Notes: generated by a model not told the origin, from the sequence alone. A DNA stretch of 34,396 nt from Nocardia aobensis NBRC 100429 (GCF_000308375.1 NZ_BAFQ01000175.1:1-34396), one strand, 5' to 3'. Shown: positions 12,830 through 21,721, counted from the stretch's first letter. Program-made: numbers and translations.

Positions 12830-14435
12830 CGGCATACCGAGCCCGCAACCGCTTCTTGTCGAATTTGCCGACGCTGGTCTTGGGCACCTCGTCGATGAAG
12901 GTCCAGTGCTCGGGCAACTGCCACTTGGCGAACTTGTCCGCCAGGAAGTCGCGCAATTCGGCCGGTTCGGCGGTCGAGCCCTCTTTGAGGACGATGGCGA
13001 CCAGCGGCCGCTCGTCCCACTTCTCGTCCGGCACCCCGATCACCGAGGCCTCCGCGACGGCCGGATGCCCCATGATCGCGTTCTCCAGATCGACCGAGGA
13101 GATCCATTCGCCGCCGGACTTGATGACATCCTTGGACCGGTCGACCAGCGTGAGGTAGCCGTTGGGCGTGATCTTGCCGACGTCACCGGTGCGCAGCCAG
13201 CCGTCGTCGAACTTGTCCGGGTCGACGGACGCGCCCTCGGGTGAGTAATAGGCCCCCGCGATCCACGGGCCGCGCACCTCGAGTTCGCCCACGGCCTCGC
13301 CGTCGTTGGGCAGCACCGAGCCGTCGTCGCCGACCAGACGCGCCTGGACCAGGGCCGGGAACCGTCCCTGCGTGTAGCGGTACTCCCATTCGTCCTCGCC
13401 CGTCACGCCCTTGGGCGGATGCGCGACGCTGCCCAGCGGGGAGGTCTCGGTCATCCCCCAGGCGTGCAGCAGCCGCACTCCGTGCTTCTCCTGGAAGGCC
13501 CGCATCATCGACGGCGGCAGCGCGGACCCACCGACGACCACCTCGCGCAGATGCGTGATGTCCTGCGGCTTCGCCTCCAACTGCGCCAGCACGCCACCCC
13601 AGATGGTCGGCACCGCCGCGGCGAAGGTCGGCTGCACCGCGGCCATCATCTCCAGCAGCGGCGCCGGTTGCAGGAAGCGGTCGGGCATCAGCACGCTCGC
13701 CCCCGACAGCATCGCGGCGTACGGCAGGCCCCAGGCGTTGGCGTGGAACAGCGGCACGATGGCCAGGACGGTGTCGGAGGAGGTGAATCCCATACTCGCG
13801 TTGGTCAGCACCTGCATGGCGTGCAGCACATTGGACCGGTGCGAATACACCACGCCCTTGGGGTCGCCGGTGGTGCCGGAGGTGTAGCACATCCCGGCCG
13901 CGGAGCGTTCGTCGATGACCGGGAAATCGTAGGTATCCGGTTGTCCCGCAAGCAGTTCCGTGTAGGAGTGCACCTGCACGCCCTCGGGGGCGGGCAGATC
14001 CGCGGCGTTGCCGTTGGCCACGATGACGTGGCGGACGGTCTTCAGCGTCGGCAGATAATTGGCGAACATCGGCAGCAGCGAGCCGTCGACGATCACGACC
14101 CGATCCTCGGCGTGATTGGCCACGTAGGTGACCTGTTCGGGGAACAGCCGCAGGTTCAGCGCGTGCAGCACGGCGCCCATCGCGGGCACGGCGGCGTAGG
14201 CGACCATATGTTCGTTGTTGTTCCACATGAACGTGGCGACCCTATCGCCCACATCGATCCCCAGCCCCCGCAACGCGTTGGCCAACCGCGCCGATTCCGC
14301 ACCCAATTCCCGATAGGTCATGGTGCGCACCCCGTCGCCCGTCCACGTCGACACCGTGGCATCGCCGTGGAACGTGGACGCATATCGCAGCAGGGTGGCC
14401 AGCGACAGTTGATCGTCCTGCATCGTGCTCAACAT
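12801..14435 (-). CDS. Long/medium-chain fatty-acid CoA ligase (FadD type)
   Basis: ANL-superfamily ligase of 544 residues. The P-loop CYTSGTTGDPKG is near residue 182, followed by VPLFHANAWG (a family signature of medium/long-chain ligases) and HAWGMTETSPLG (A5). LRTGDVGKI, then DRSKDVIKSGGEWISSVDLE mark the hinge, and SVGKFDKKRLR carries the catalytic Lys. The substrate is probably a medium or long fatty acid, but residues alone do not settle chain length. ATG 14435 is preferred because GAAGGAG lies 11 nt upstream; a GTG at 14471 would place that motif inside the gene. The 3' end carries the tandem repeat described at 12738-12829. Confidence 0.93.
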   Translation of the reverse strand: MLSTMQDDQLSLATLLRYASTFHGDATVSTWTGDGVRTMTYRELGAESARLANALRGLGIDVGDRVATFMWNNNEHMVAYAAVPAMGAVLHALNLRLFPEQVTYVANHAEDRVVIVDGSLLPMFANYLPTLKTVRHVIVANGNAADLPAPEGVQVHSYTELLAGQPDTYDFPVIDERSAAGMCYTSGTTGDPKGVVYSHRSNVLHAMQVLTNASMGFTSSDTVLAIVPLFHANAWGLPYAAMLSGASVLMPDRFLQPAPLLEMMAAVQPTFAAAVPTIWGGVLAQLEAKPQDITHLREVVVGGSALPPSMMRAFQEKHGVRLLHAWGMTETSPLGSVAHPPKGVTGEDEWEYRYTQGRFPALVQARLVGDDGSVLPNDGEAVGELEVRGPWIAGAYYSPEGASVDPDKFDDGWLRTGDVGKITPNGYLTLVDRSKDVIKSGGEWISSVDLENAIMGHPAVAEASVIGVPDEKWDERPLVAIVLKEGSTAEPAELRDFLADKFAKWQLPEHWTFIDEVPKTSVGKFDKKRLRARYADGELSVTTL

Positions 14436-14576
14436 CAGTAACCGCACTCCTTCACCGGTGAACGACGTCACACCTGCCGCGAGGATAGCCGAAACCGGAC
14501 GTAGCGGTTACGGGCCCGACCGGATGGTCCATTTTTCCGCGACACGCGGCGTGAACAGCACAGCCATGGGATGAAT

Positions 14577-14616
14577 CGGCTGCACGTGGCGAACCCCTGA
14601 TCGCCACGTGCAGCCG
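14577..14616. repeat. Perfect 16-bp hairpin in the divergent spacer
   Basis: CGGCTGCACGTGGCGA and TCGCCACGTGCAGCCG are exact reverse complements around an 8-nt loop. Neither flanking gene ends here, so an ordinary gene-end terminator is not expected. It could end an unseen small RNA, block read-through between the divergent promoters, or be a large operator. Confidence 0.7.
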
Positions 14617-14626
14617 TCCCTGCCGT

Positions 14627-14640
14627 CCGGGTGCACCCGG
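14627..14640. promoter_or_regulatory. 14-bp perfect palindrome, candidate operator
   Basis: CCGGGTGCACCCGG reads the same on both strands. It lies 10 bp after the large hairpin and about 250 bp before the monooxygenase start. The size suits a dimeric repressor such as a TetR-type protein, but no such regulator gene is in the window. Confidence 0.4.
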
Positions 14641-14881
14641 GTGCGGCAGATCCGTCCCGAAGGGCCGCGGACACGCGACGACACCCCCTGCAGCGCCGTC
14701 GAAGCGCCAAATGCCCACCGGGACAGGCTTTTTGAAGAGAAACTGGTATAGATAGTAAATTCGACGGCCCGGAACTGTCCAGCGGAGTCGCCTGTCCGGT
14801 CCAGCGGGCGGCAGCCCCGGGCGTGGCCGGAAATATGGATTCGTTGGCCGCTGATCTCTCGGAAACGACCGCCGCGGGCTC

Positions 14882-14887
14882 TACTCT
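14882..14887 (+). promoter_or_regulatory. TANNNT -10 box for a possible leaderless transcript
   Basis: TACTCT lies 6 nt before ATG 14894, and no Shine-Dalgarno sequence precedes that ATG. In actinobacteria this spacing marks mRNAs that begin at the start codon. Confidence 0.35.
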
Positions 14888-14893
14888 TCGACT

Positions 14894-16360
14894 ATGACTG
14901 CCACGCCATCCATCCTGATCATCGGCGCCGGATTCGCCGGCCTCGGCATGGCGCTGGAATTGCAGCGCGCCGGTATCGACAATTTCACCATCGTCGAGAA
15001 GGCCGGCGATCTGGGCGGCGTCTGGCGGGAGAACACCTATCCGGGCGCGGCCTGCGATGTGCCCTCCCCGCTGTACTCGTGGTCGTTCGAACCCAAATCC
15101 GACTGGCCGCGCCGCTTTTCCCAGCAGCGCGACATCCACGCGTATATGCGGGCGGTCGCCGAGAAGCACGATCTGCCCCGCAAGATCCGCTTCGGCATCG
15201 AGGTCACCGATGCGGAATTCGATGCCGCGCGCGGCGTCTGGCAGGTGCGCACCGCCGACGGCGAGATCCTCACCGCCGATGTCCTGATTCCGGCGGTGGG
15301 CCAGCTCTCGCGGCCGGCGATGCCGAACATTCCCGGCATCGACACCTTCACCGGTCCCGCCTTCCACTCCGCCGAATGGGACCACGACGTCGATCTCACC
15401 GGTAAACGGGTGGCGTGCATCGGCACCGGAGCCAGTGCGATCCAATACATTCCGGCCATTCAGCCGACCGTCGGACATCTCACCCTCTTCCAGCGCTCCG
15501 CGGCCTGGGTGCTGCCGAAATTCGATACCGAATACACCGGCCTGCATCACGCGCTGTTCAGATACTTTCCGCCGAGCCGGTGGGCCGAACGCTTCGCCAT
15601 CTGGACCTTCTTCGAGGTCATGGCGCTGGCCCTGACCGACGTGCCGTGGATCAAACATCCGGTGATCGCGATCGCCGACCGCCATCGCGCCAATGCCGTG
15701 CCCGACGAGCAATTGCGCGCCAAGCTCACTCCGGATTACGCCGCCGGATGTAAACGCGGACTGTTCTCCAACGAGTACTTCCCGGCGCTCGCCCAGCCCA
15801 ATGTCAGCGTGGAGACCACCGCCATCGAGGCGGTGACGGCGAACGGGATCCGCACCGCCGACGGGGTCGAGCATCCGGTGGACGTGATCATCTACGGCAC
15901 CGGATTCAAGGGCACCGAATTCCTCGCGCCGATGCACATCTACGGTCTCGGCGGCCGCAAACTGTCCGACGAATGGGCGCCGGAGGGCGCGCGGGCGTTC
16001 CTGGGCATGTCGGTGCCGGGCTTCCCGAACCTGTTCATGATGTACGGGCCCAATACCAATGTGGGCTCCGGCTCCATCATCTACATGCTCGAATCACAGG
16101 CCCGCTACATCCGGCAGGTGGTGGAGTATCTGTCCGCGAAACCCGGACATTTCCTCGCCGCGCAGCCCGCCGCCGAACAGGCCTGGGACGACTGGTTGCG
16201 CAAGCGCCTGGCCGATACGCCGTGGAACTTCTGCTCCAGCTGGTACCGCAACGCCTCCGGCCGCATCACCAACAACTGGCCCGGCGCCACCCTGCTGTTC
16301 CGATGGAAGACACGGCGTTTCGACCCGGCCGACTATGCCGAGGGCGTGGCCGGATCCTGA
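14894..16360 (+). CDS. Flavin-containing / Baeyer-Villiger-type monooxygenase
   Basis: Predicted FAD- and NADPH-dependent oxygenase of 488 residues that inserts oxygen into ketones or heteroatoms. GAGFAG near residue 10 is the FAD Rossmann motif. GGVWRENTYPGAACDVPS matches the conserved BVMO region after it. FTGPAFHSAEWD (residues 152-163) fits the BVMO fingerprint F-x-G-x3-H-x3-W. GTGASA (177-182) is the NADPH-binding Rossmann motif. YGTGFKGTEFL and NLFMMYGPNTNVG are the later flavoprotein motifs. Length is normal for single-domain type I enzymes, close to the EthA-like group. Its stop is 16 bp from that of the convergent M28 peptidase gene. The substrate is unknown. Confidence 0.92.
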   Translation: MTATPSILIIGAGFAGLGMALELQRAGIDNFTIVEKAGDLGGVWRENTYPGAACDVPSPLYSWSFEPKSDWPRRFSQQRDIHAYMRAVAEKHDLPRKIRFGIEVTDAEFDAARGVWQVRTADGEILTADVLIPAVGQLSRPAMPNIPGIDTFTGPAFHSAEWDHDVDLTGKRVACIGTGASAIQYIPAIQPTVGHLTLFQRSAAWVLPKFDTEYTGLHHALFRYFPPSRWAERFAIWTFFEVMALALTDVPWIKHPVIAIADRHRANAVPDEQLRAKLTPDYAAGCKRGLFSNEYFPALAQPNVSVETTAIEAVTANGIRTADGVEHPVDVIIYGTGFKGTEFLAPMHIYGLGGRKLSDEWAPEGARAFLGMSVPGFPNLFMMYGPNTNVGSGSIIYMLESQARYIRQVVEYLSAKPGHFLAAQPAAEQAWDDWLRKRLADTPWNFCSSWYRNASGRITNNWPGATLLFRWKTRRFDPADYAEGVAGS

Positions 16361-16376
16361 TTCAGCACCGCGGCGT

Positions 16377-18614
16377 TCACAACCGGATGGTGGTGAACAC
16401 CGCGACCGCGCTGTCCTGCCGGTAGTAGATGTCCGCCGGTGCGTCGGCGAGATGCGCATCGGGGAGCCAGCTGTAGTCGACGGCCCGGAGGGTGAGCGGC
16501 CCGGCCGGCGCCGTGAGCTCGACCTCGACCCCCGCGGCGGGCGGCGCGTAGAACCGGACCCCCGCGGCCGGCACCGGTGTGATGTCCCGCCCCGCGACGG
16601 TCAGTGAGCGGACCTGCCCGGAATACCGCAGCGCGACGGAGGGGGCCCCGCGCGTGGACCGCAGCCGCAGTCGCACGGTGCGCAGATCCGCCTCGGTGCG
16701 ATCGGAGAGAATATCGGCCGCCGGACCGGGGAGGTCGTGCGCCGGGGCGGCGCCGACGGCCGCCGCGTCGGTCCACAACTGCGCGAATGCTCCGTGCGGA
16801 GAACCGGATTCGACGAATTCTCGCGTCCACCGATCCGGCGCCGCGGTGGAAATCCACTGCGCCTCGCGGCTGTTCGCATCCAGCGCATAGGACAGTTGCG
16901 ACATCAGCGGATGCCGTGCGTCGAACCGGTCGACCATCGTCCCGGCCGCCGCGAGCGCCACCGTGACGACCACCGCCGCGACGGGGACCAGAACGCCGCG
17001 GCGGCTCGGCCACGCATGGGTCAGGGTGAGCGTGAACAACCCGCCGAGAACCAGCACCACGGGCGCGGTGAGATAGGCGGCGGCGGCGATTCCGGTCTGC
17101 AATGCCGCGTATGCGGTGCCACCGGCGAATACCGCCGCCGGGACGAGGAACAGGGTGAGCACCGGCAACCGCAGGCGATCGGGCACCGTGAAGGTCAGCA
17201 CGACGCCGGCGACGGCGGCGAGCGCCGGGATCACCACCATCACACCGGCCGCGGGTGACAGGGCCGTGACCACCGCACCGATCGCCGTCACCGCGCACAG
17301 CACACCCACGGCGGTCGCGGCGGGCCCGAACAGCCGCCGCGACAGGGCGTACCAGGCGGCCAGGACGGCCACACAGGCCATCACCACGGCCGCGCCGTAG
17401 CACTGCGGCCGGTACGGATCGACGAACAGCGCGCGGTATTCCGGGCGGATCGCCGTGATCGCCGTCCACAACCCGTAGACGACGCCCATTCCGATCGGAA
17501 CCGCCACCAACGCGGTCGCCGCCGCGCCCAGAGTCCGGCCGATCGTGGCCTCGCCGGTCCGCCGGATCCGCCACACCACCCAGGCCACGAGCAGCACCGA
17601 GGCCACCGCGGCCACGACCACCACCCACAGCGGCAGTACCACCAGCGCACCGAACGGCAGCGGGAAATACGCGCGATCCGGCTGATCGGCCGCGGCCCGC
17701 AGATCCCGCGCCGCGAATTCGCGCGCCGCGGCGGTGGTGTTGTCACCGAATTGCTGCACAGTGGCGAGGTCGACATGGTCCGGGTCGTCGAACGGGTTGT
17801 GGTAGTAGGCATTCCGGCCGGCGAAGGCCCAGTCGAGCACCCGGAAGCCGTGCGGATCGAGCGCCGCGAAATCGGTGGTGCTCCCGGTCTGATCACCGGC
17901 CAGGGTCGTGGACAGCGAATCGGTGTTCGGATGCGGAACCCCGGTGACCACGCTGATCAGCCCGGCATCGGGATGACTGAGCCGCCACAGCATCGGCGGA
18001 CCGCCGGCGCCGCGTGCCTCGTGATTGATCACCACACCGCCGCGCGGATCGGCGGCGCCGGAGCTCGCGAAGGCCTCGGCGCCGAGCAGGCCCACCTCTT
18101 CGGCGTCGGTGAACAGCACCACCAGATCGTTGCGCGGCCGCAGTCCGCTCGCCCGCAACGCGCGCACCGTCTCCAGAACGGTCGCGACGCCGGCCCCGTC
18201 GTCGTTCGCACCGGGGCCGGGCGGCACCGAATCATAATGCGCGACAAGATAGATCGTGCCGGTCGCGCCGCTGCCCGGCCAACGTGCGACGATATTTCCG
18301 GTCTGCCCGAGGACCGCTACCGCACGATGCGGATCCACCGGATACCGGCCCACTCCGTAGCGAACATCGGTGTCCAACCCCAGCTCTCGCAGCTTCCCAA
18401 CCAGATGGTCGCGCACCCGGTCGTGTTCGGCGGTGCCGACGGGATGCGGCCGCGAGGCGATCTCCCGGATCGTCGCCAGCGCGCGCTCGGCACTGAACTC
18501 CCCGGCCGGGGTCGCGACGTCGCGATATCCGTGCGGTTGTTGCTCCCAGGCCGTCGCGATCGCGATCAGGACCAGGACAGCGAAGGCCAGCACACCCGAT
18601 ACTCGACGCCCCAT
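16377..18614 (-). CDS. Membrane-anchored M28 family zinc peptidase
   Basis: Predicted aminopeptidase-like enzyme of 745 residues with an N-terminal membrane segment (VLAFAVLVLIAIATAW) and a large multi-pass C-terminal half. The M28 zinc site is visible: VAHYDSVPPG (His, Asp), ANDDGAGVAT (bridging Asp), TDAEEVGLLGA (catalytic Glu pair), INHEARG, and YYHNPFDDPDHVD with the last His ligand. The catalytic part covers roughly residues 50-310. Several hydrophobic helices follow, then a soluble C-terminal domain rich in beta strands, an arrangement like eukaryotic ERMP1/Fxna. ATG 18614 has no Shine-Dalgarno sequence but TACCAT lies 6 nt upstream, suggesting a leaderless mRNA. Its physiological substrate is unknown. 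Confidence 0.9.
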   Translation of the reverse strand: MGRRVSGVLAFAVLVLIAIATAWEQQPHGYRDVATPAGEFSAERALATIREIASRPHPVGTAEHDRVRDHLVGKLRELGLDTDVRYGVGRYPVDPHRAVAVLGQTGNIVARWPGSGATGTIYLVAHYDSVPPGPGANDDGAGVATVLETVRALRASGLRPRNDLVVLFTDAEEVGLLGAEAFASSGAADPRGGVVINHEARGAGGPPMLWRLSHPDAGLISVVTGVPHPNTDSLSTTLAGDQTGSTTDFAALDPHGFRVLDWAFAGRNAYYHNPFDDPDHVDLATVQQFGDNTTAAAREFAARDLRAAADQPDRAYFPLPFGALVVLPLWVVVVAAVASVLLVAWVVWRIRRTGEATIGRTLGAAATALVAVPIGMGVVYGLWTAITAIRPEYRALFVDPYRPQCYGAAVVMACVAVLAAWYALSRRLFGPAATAVGVLCAVTAIGAVVTALSPAAGVMVVIPALAAVAGVVLTFTVPDRLRLPVLTLFLVPAAVFAGGTAYAALQTGIAAAAYLTAPVVLVLGGLFTLTLTHAWPSRRGVLVPVAAVVVTVALAAAGTMVDRFDARHPLMSQLSYALDANSREAQWISTAAPDRWTREFVESGSPHGAFAQLWTDAAAVGAAPAHDLPGPAADILSDRTEADLRTVRLRLRSTRGAPSVALRYSGQVRSLTVAGRDITPVPAAGVRFYAPPAAGVEVELTAPAGPLTLRAVDYSWLPDAHLADAPADIYYRQDSAVAVFTTIRL

Positions 18615-18620
18615 CGTGCG

Positions 18621-18626
18621 ATGGTA
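18621..18626 (-). promoter_or_regulatory. TANNNT -10 box, M28 peptidase
   Basis: TACCAT on the minus strand ends 6 nt before ATG 18614, which has no ribosome-binding site. This is the arrangement of leaderless actinobacterial genes. Confidence 0.4.
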
Positions 18627-18708
18627 ACGGCGGCGACGCGCAAATGGCCGCCACGGCAACGGTTTCGATCCGTCCGAGCACAACGGTGGGATCGGCCGAT
18701 GCGCGGAT

Positions 18709-18714
18709 TAGCCT
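18709..18714 (+). promoter_or_regulatory. TANNNT -10 box, LLM oxidoreductase
   Basis: TAGCCT ends 7 nt before ATG 18722, with no Shine-Dalgarno sequence between. It faces away from the M28 box at 18621-18626, so the two promoters lie back to back about 80 bp apart. Confidence 0.4.
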
Positions 18715-18721
18715 CGGTCCG

Positions 18722-19657
18722 ATGAGCCTTCCAGTTCCGATCGGGGTGTCGGTGTGGCCGCGACCCGACGCGGCCAACGACGTCGACGAGGTCCTCCGAC
18801 TCGCCACCGCGGCGCAGCACACCGGGGTGCGCTCGGTGTGGTTCGGGCAGAAATACGATCTCGATGCGCTGACCCTCGCGGCGGTCGTCGGACTCGCCGT
18901 GCCGGAGATCGGGGTGGGCACCTCCGTGGTGCCGATCAATCCGCGTCATCCGCTGGTCGTCGCGTCGCAGGCCCAGACCGCACAGGCCGCGTCGGGTGGC
19001 CGCTTCCGCCTGGGAATCGGATTGGGCGCTCCGCCACTGGAATCGGCGGCCTTCGGCATCCGGGAGGACAAGCCGGTGCGGCGGCTGCGCGAATATCTGA
19101 TCGCGCTGCGCCAGGCCATCGAGGACGGCACCGTCGATGTCCAGGGCGAGCGGGTATACGCCCGCCCGCCGATCCCCACGACGGTGCACGGCGGCGGCGA
19201 TATTCCGCTGCTCGTGGCCGCCATGGGCCCGCTGGCGCTGCGGGCCACGGGCGAGGCCGCCGACGGCGTGCTGCCGTTCCTCGCCGGGCCGCGCACGCTG
19301 GAATCACATATCGTGCCCACACTGCAGCGGGCCCGTCCGGCGAATCCGGTGCGGCCGCTGCAGGTGATCGCCGGTGTGGTCGCGGTGGTGACCGATCGCG
19401 CCGACGAGGTGCGCGAGACCGCGGCGCAGGCGCTCGGGTTCTACGAGCAATTCGATTCCTACCGCGCGGTTCTCGACCGCGAGGGGGTCGCGCACGCGGT
19501 CGATGTGGCGCTGATCGGCGACGAGGAGCACGTCGCCCGCGGCCTGCGGGCATATGTCGACGCCGGTGCCACCGAACTGCAGATCCACCAGACCGATCTC
19601 GCCGGCGAGGACGATCAGCTGCGCACCTGGAAGTTGCTGGCCGAACTCACCGCCTGA
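18722..19657 (+). CDS. LLM-class (luciferase-like) F420-type oxidoreductase
   Basis: Predicted flavin- or F420-dependent oxidoreductase of 311 residues with a bacterial-luciferase TIM-barrel fold. Family features include the N-terminal PIGVSVWPR strand, SVWFGQKYDLDALTLAAVVG, VGTSVVPINPRHPLVVASQA, and SGGRFRLGIGLGAPP in the cofactor-binding region. VHGGGDIPLLVAAMGPLALR and AADGVLPFLAGP are further family strands. F420 use is inferred because this subfamily is F420-linked in mycobacteria and relatives; FMN cannot be excluded. The ATG is preceded by a TANNNT box rather than a ribosome-binding site. Its TGA abuts the stop of the convergent stress-protein gene with no spacer. Confidence 0.88.
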   Translation: MSLPVPIGVSVWPRPDAANDVDEVLRLATAAQHTGVRSVWFGQKYDLDALTLAAVVGLAVPEIGVGTSVVPINPRHPLVVASQAQTAQAASGGRFRLGIGLGAPPLESAAFGIREDKPVRRLREYLIALRQAIEDGTVDVQGERVYARPPIPTTVHGGGDIPLLVAAMGPLALRATGEAADGVLPFLAGPRTLESHIVPTLQRARPANPVRPLQVIAGVVAVVTDRADEVRETAAQALGFYEQFDSYRAVLDREGVAHAVDVALIGDEEHVARGLRAYVDAGATELQIHQTDLAGEDDQLRTWKLLAELTA

Positions 19658-20512
19658 TCATTCGGTGCGAGGCCGGGCGATGACGATCGGGCATTCGACG
19701 CTGTGCATCAGCGCCTGACTGGTGGAACCCAGCGTCATTCCGGGAAATCCGCCCTTGCCGTGGCTGCCCACCACGACGAGTTGCGCGGCGGCCGATTCGT
19801 CGAGGATGCGCCGCACCGGCCGATCCTCGACGACGACCCGCCGCACCGAAATCGGTTCGTCCGGATCCTCGTGCGCGGCCAGGGCGGCGTCGAGGAGCCG
19901 GTTGCCCTCCTCTTCCAGGGCCGCCGGAGAGGGGTAGGCGCCGAACCGCTGCCAGGTGTGCACCACCACCAGATCGGTCCGGCGCCGCCGCGTCTCGTCG
20001 ACGGCGATCGCGAGAGCCTGTGCGCTGCACGGGGAATCGTCGTATCCGACGAGCACCGGACGTTCGGAACCGAGCAGCGGATCGGCCGGCACCACGGCGA
20101 CCGTGCCGCGAGCGTGCCGTACCAGCGCGGTGCTGACCGAGCCGAGCAGGCTGCGCTGATATGCCCCGAGCCCGCGGGCGCCGACCACCACCAGGCGGGC
20201 CTCGTCGGCCTGGGACAGCAACGCGGGAATGATCGGCGCATCGATGACAGCGGTGTCGATATCGATTTTCGGGGCGATATCGGCCGCCACCCGAGCGGCC
20301 TGCGCGACGGCGCGCTGCGCCTGCTCGCGCGAGCGCTCGTGGTAGGCGCGCACGCCCTCGTCCGCGGCACGGTCCTGCGGAACCGGCGGCACCGCCGAGA
20401 TCACCTCCAGCGGAACCCGGTGCAGCGCCGCGTCATTCGCGGCCCAGCGCGCGGCCCGCAGCGCGTCGTCGGAACTGTCGACTCCCACCACCACGGGCGC
20501 CTTCGAGGCCAT
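19658..20512 (-). CDS. Tandem-domain universal stress protein
   Basis: Two Usp domains in 284 residues. Each carries the ATP-binding loop G-x2-G-x9-G-S/T: GARGLGAYQRSLLGS in the first and GSHGKGGFPGMTLGS in the second. Both therefore look nucleotide-binding. The first domain starts VVVGVDSSDDALRAARWA and the second with VLVGYDDSPCSAQALAIA. ATG 20512 has GGAAGG 8 nt upstream; a GTG nine bases earlier is possible but worse placed. It is divergent from an Acg-family nitroreductase, a pairing of families that in Mycobacterium tuberculosis belongs to the hypoxia/dormancy regulon. I could not find a DosR-type 20-bp palindrome in the 136-bp spacer. Confidence 0.93.
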   Translation of the reverse strand: MASKAPVVVGVDSSDDALRAARWAANDAALHRVPLEVISAVPPVPQDRAADEGVRAYHERSREQAQRAVAQAARVAADIAPKIDIDTAVIDAPIIPALLSQADEARLVVVGARGLGAYQRSLLGSVSTALVRHARGTVAVVPADPLLGSERPVLVGYDDSPCSAQALAIAVDETRRRRTDLVVVHTWQRFGAYPSPAALEEEGNRLLDAALAAHEDPDEPISVRRVVVEDRPVRRILDESAAAQLVVVGSHGKGGFPGMTLGSTSQALMHSVECPIVIARPRTE

Positions 20513-20581
20513 GCGTCCCACCTTCCGAGCGGTTCACGAGCGTTCCAGGGCGAAGACACCCCCACCCTACCGGCCGCGCTG

Positions 20582-20609
20582 GTGACAACTGCGATACTGG
20601 CCATACTCT
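20582..20609 (+). promoter_or_regulatory. Promoter candidate for the Acg-family gene
   Basis: GTGACA (20582-20587) matches the -35 consensus at 5 of 6 positions, and TACTCT (20604-20609) fits TANNNT with a 16-bp spacer. It would give a leader of about 33 nt ending with the GGGAGG ribosome-binding site. Confidence 0.4.
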
Positions 20610-20648
20610 GGCGAATGCACCCGACGAAATATCGCTCTGGGAGGCATC

Positions 20649-21623
20649 ATGCAGCACGTTCCCGACCGCTCGACCATCGTCGCGGCCCTGCGGCTGGCCG
20701 CCCGCGCCCCGTCCGTGCACAACACTCAGCCCTGGCACTGGGATTTCGACGGGACCCGCCTGCACCTGTTCAGCGATTCCACCCGGCAACTGAAGGTGGC
20801 CGATCCGAGCGGGCGGCAGGAGGTGATCAGCTGCGGCGCCAATCTGCACCACGCCCGGATCGCCTTCGCCGAGCAGGGGCATCCGATCACGGTGTCCTAC
20901 GTTCCCGAGGAAGGGCTGCACGACCTGCTGGCCGTCGCCGAATTCGAGCCGCCGCGCGCGCCGTCGGATCGGGAACGGGCCCTCGCCGCCGCGATCCGCG
21001 CGCGCCGCACCGACCGGCTCCCGATGTCGGCGCCCGACCGGCCGGAGCTGGTGCAGCAGCTGCGCGAGGTGGCCGAGATCGACGGTGTGCGGGTGAACGC
21101 GGTCGACGATTCGGTGCGTCCGCGACTCGCCGCCGCCTCCGAGCAGACCGCCGCCATGCAGCAGTTCGACACCCCGTACCAGAACGAATTACGGTGGTGG
21201 ACAGGTAATTTCGATCTTCCCGAAGGGATCCCGTCCTCCGCTCTGCCCACCGCGCGCGAGGCCGCACTGGTCGACGTCGGCCGCGATTTCCCGATCCCGG
21301 CCGGAAGTCCGCACCGCACCGGCGAACCCGATCACGCCACCCTGGTGGTGCTCAGCACCGCCGAGAACACCCCGCACGAATGGCTGGCGACCGGCGAGAC
21401 CCTGTCCACCGCCCTGCTGTCCGCCACAGCCGCCGGACTCGCGACCTGCCCCCTCACCCACATCACCGAAATCCCGGCCGCCGTCCGCGCGATCAGCAGC
21501 CTGCTCCCCGACCCCGATCGCATACCCCAGGTACTCATCCGCCTGGGCACCGCACCCCACGACACCTTCGTCCCGCCCACCCCGCGCCGCCCGGTCGAGG
21601 ATTTCCTGTCGTTGCCGCGGTGA
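20649..21623 (+). CDS. Acg-family nitroreductase-fold FMN-binding protein
   Basis: Protein of 324 residues of the Acg family, a fused-dimer nitroreductase fold. The N-terminus RLAARAPSVHNTQPWHWDFD is the family hallmark that begins the FMN region. ISCGANLHHARIA, RRTDRLPM and ATLVVLSTAENTPHEWLATG follow, and the C-terminal LIRLGT closes the fold. M. tuberculosis Acg binds FMN in a lidded site and may not reduce nitro compounds, so catalysis is uncertain. The start is ATG 20649 with GGGAGG upstream. It is divergent from a universal stress protein gene, which suggests a shared stress response. Confidence 0.92.
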   Translation: MQHVPDRSTIVAALRLAARAPSVHNTQPWHWDFDGTRLHLFSDSTRQLKVADPSGRQEVISCGANLHHARIAFAEQGHPITVSYVPEEGLHDLLAVAEFEPPRAPSDRERALAAAIRARRTDRLPMSAPDRPELVQQLREVAEIDGVRVNAVDDSVRPRLAAASEQTAAMQQFDTPYQNELRWWTGNFDLPEGIPSSALPTAREAALVDVGRDFPIPAGSPHRTGEPDHATLVVLSTAENTPHEWLATGETLSTALLSATAAGLATCPLTHITEIPAAVRAISSLLPDPDRIPQVLIRLGTAPHDTFVPPTPRRPVEDFLSLPR

Positions 21624-21721
21624 GGCGCGTGACCGCCGGATTCCGCCGTGGACCCGGGCGGTGCGCTACCTCCCGTCGGCGCGGACCACCCTGGCGAACT
21701 GGCCACCGGCCCGCCACACGC

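Larger units (their letters stand above)
14436..14893. other. 458-bp divergent intergenic region
   Basis: The spacer between the minus-strand FadD gene and the plus-strand flavin monooxygenase gene. I found no credible gene in it; short open frames have no ribosome-binding site or family look. It holds a 16-bp perfect hairpin (14577-14616), a 14-bp palindrome (14627-14640), an AT-rich promoter-like patch near 14731-14760 (TTGAAG, 17 bp, GTAAAT), and a TACTCT box just before the monooxygenase ATG. Confidence 0.6.

Noticed and set aside
14468..15937. 489-codon minus-strand frame
   Set aside because: It lies opposite the clear FAD/NADPH motifs of the monooxygenase and crosses the divergent spacer; no recognisable protein.
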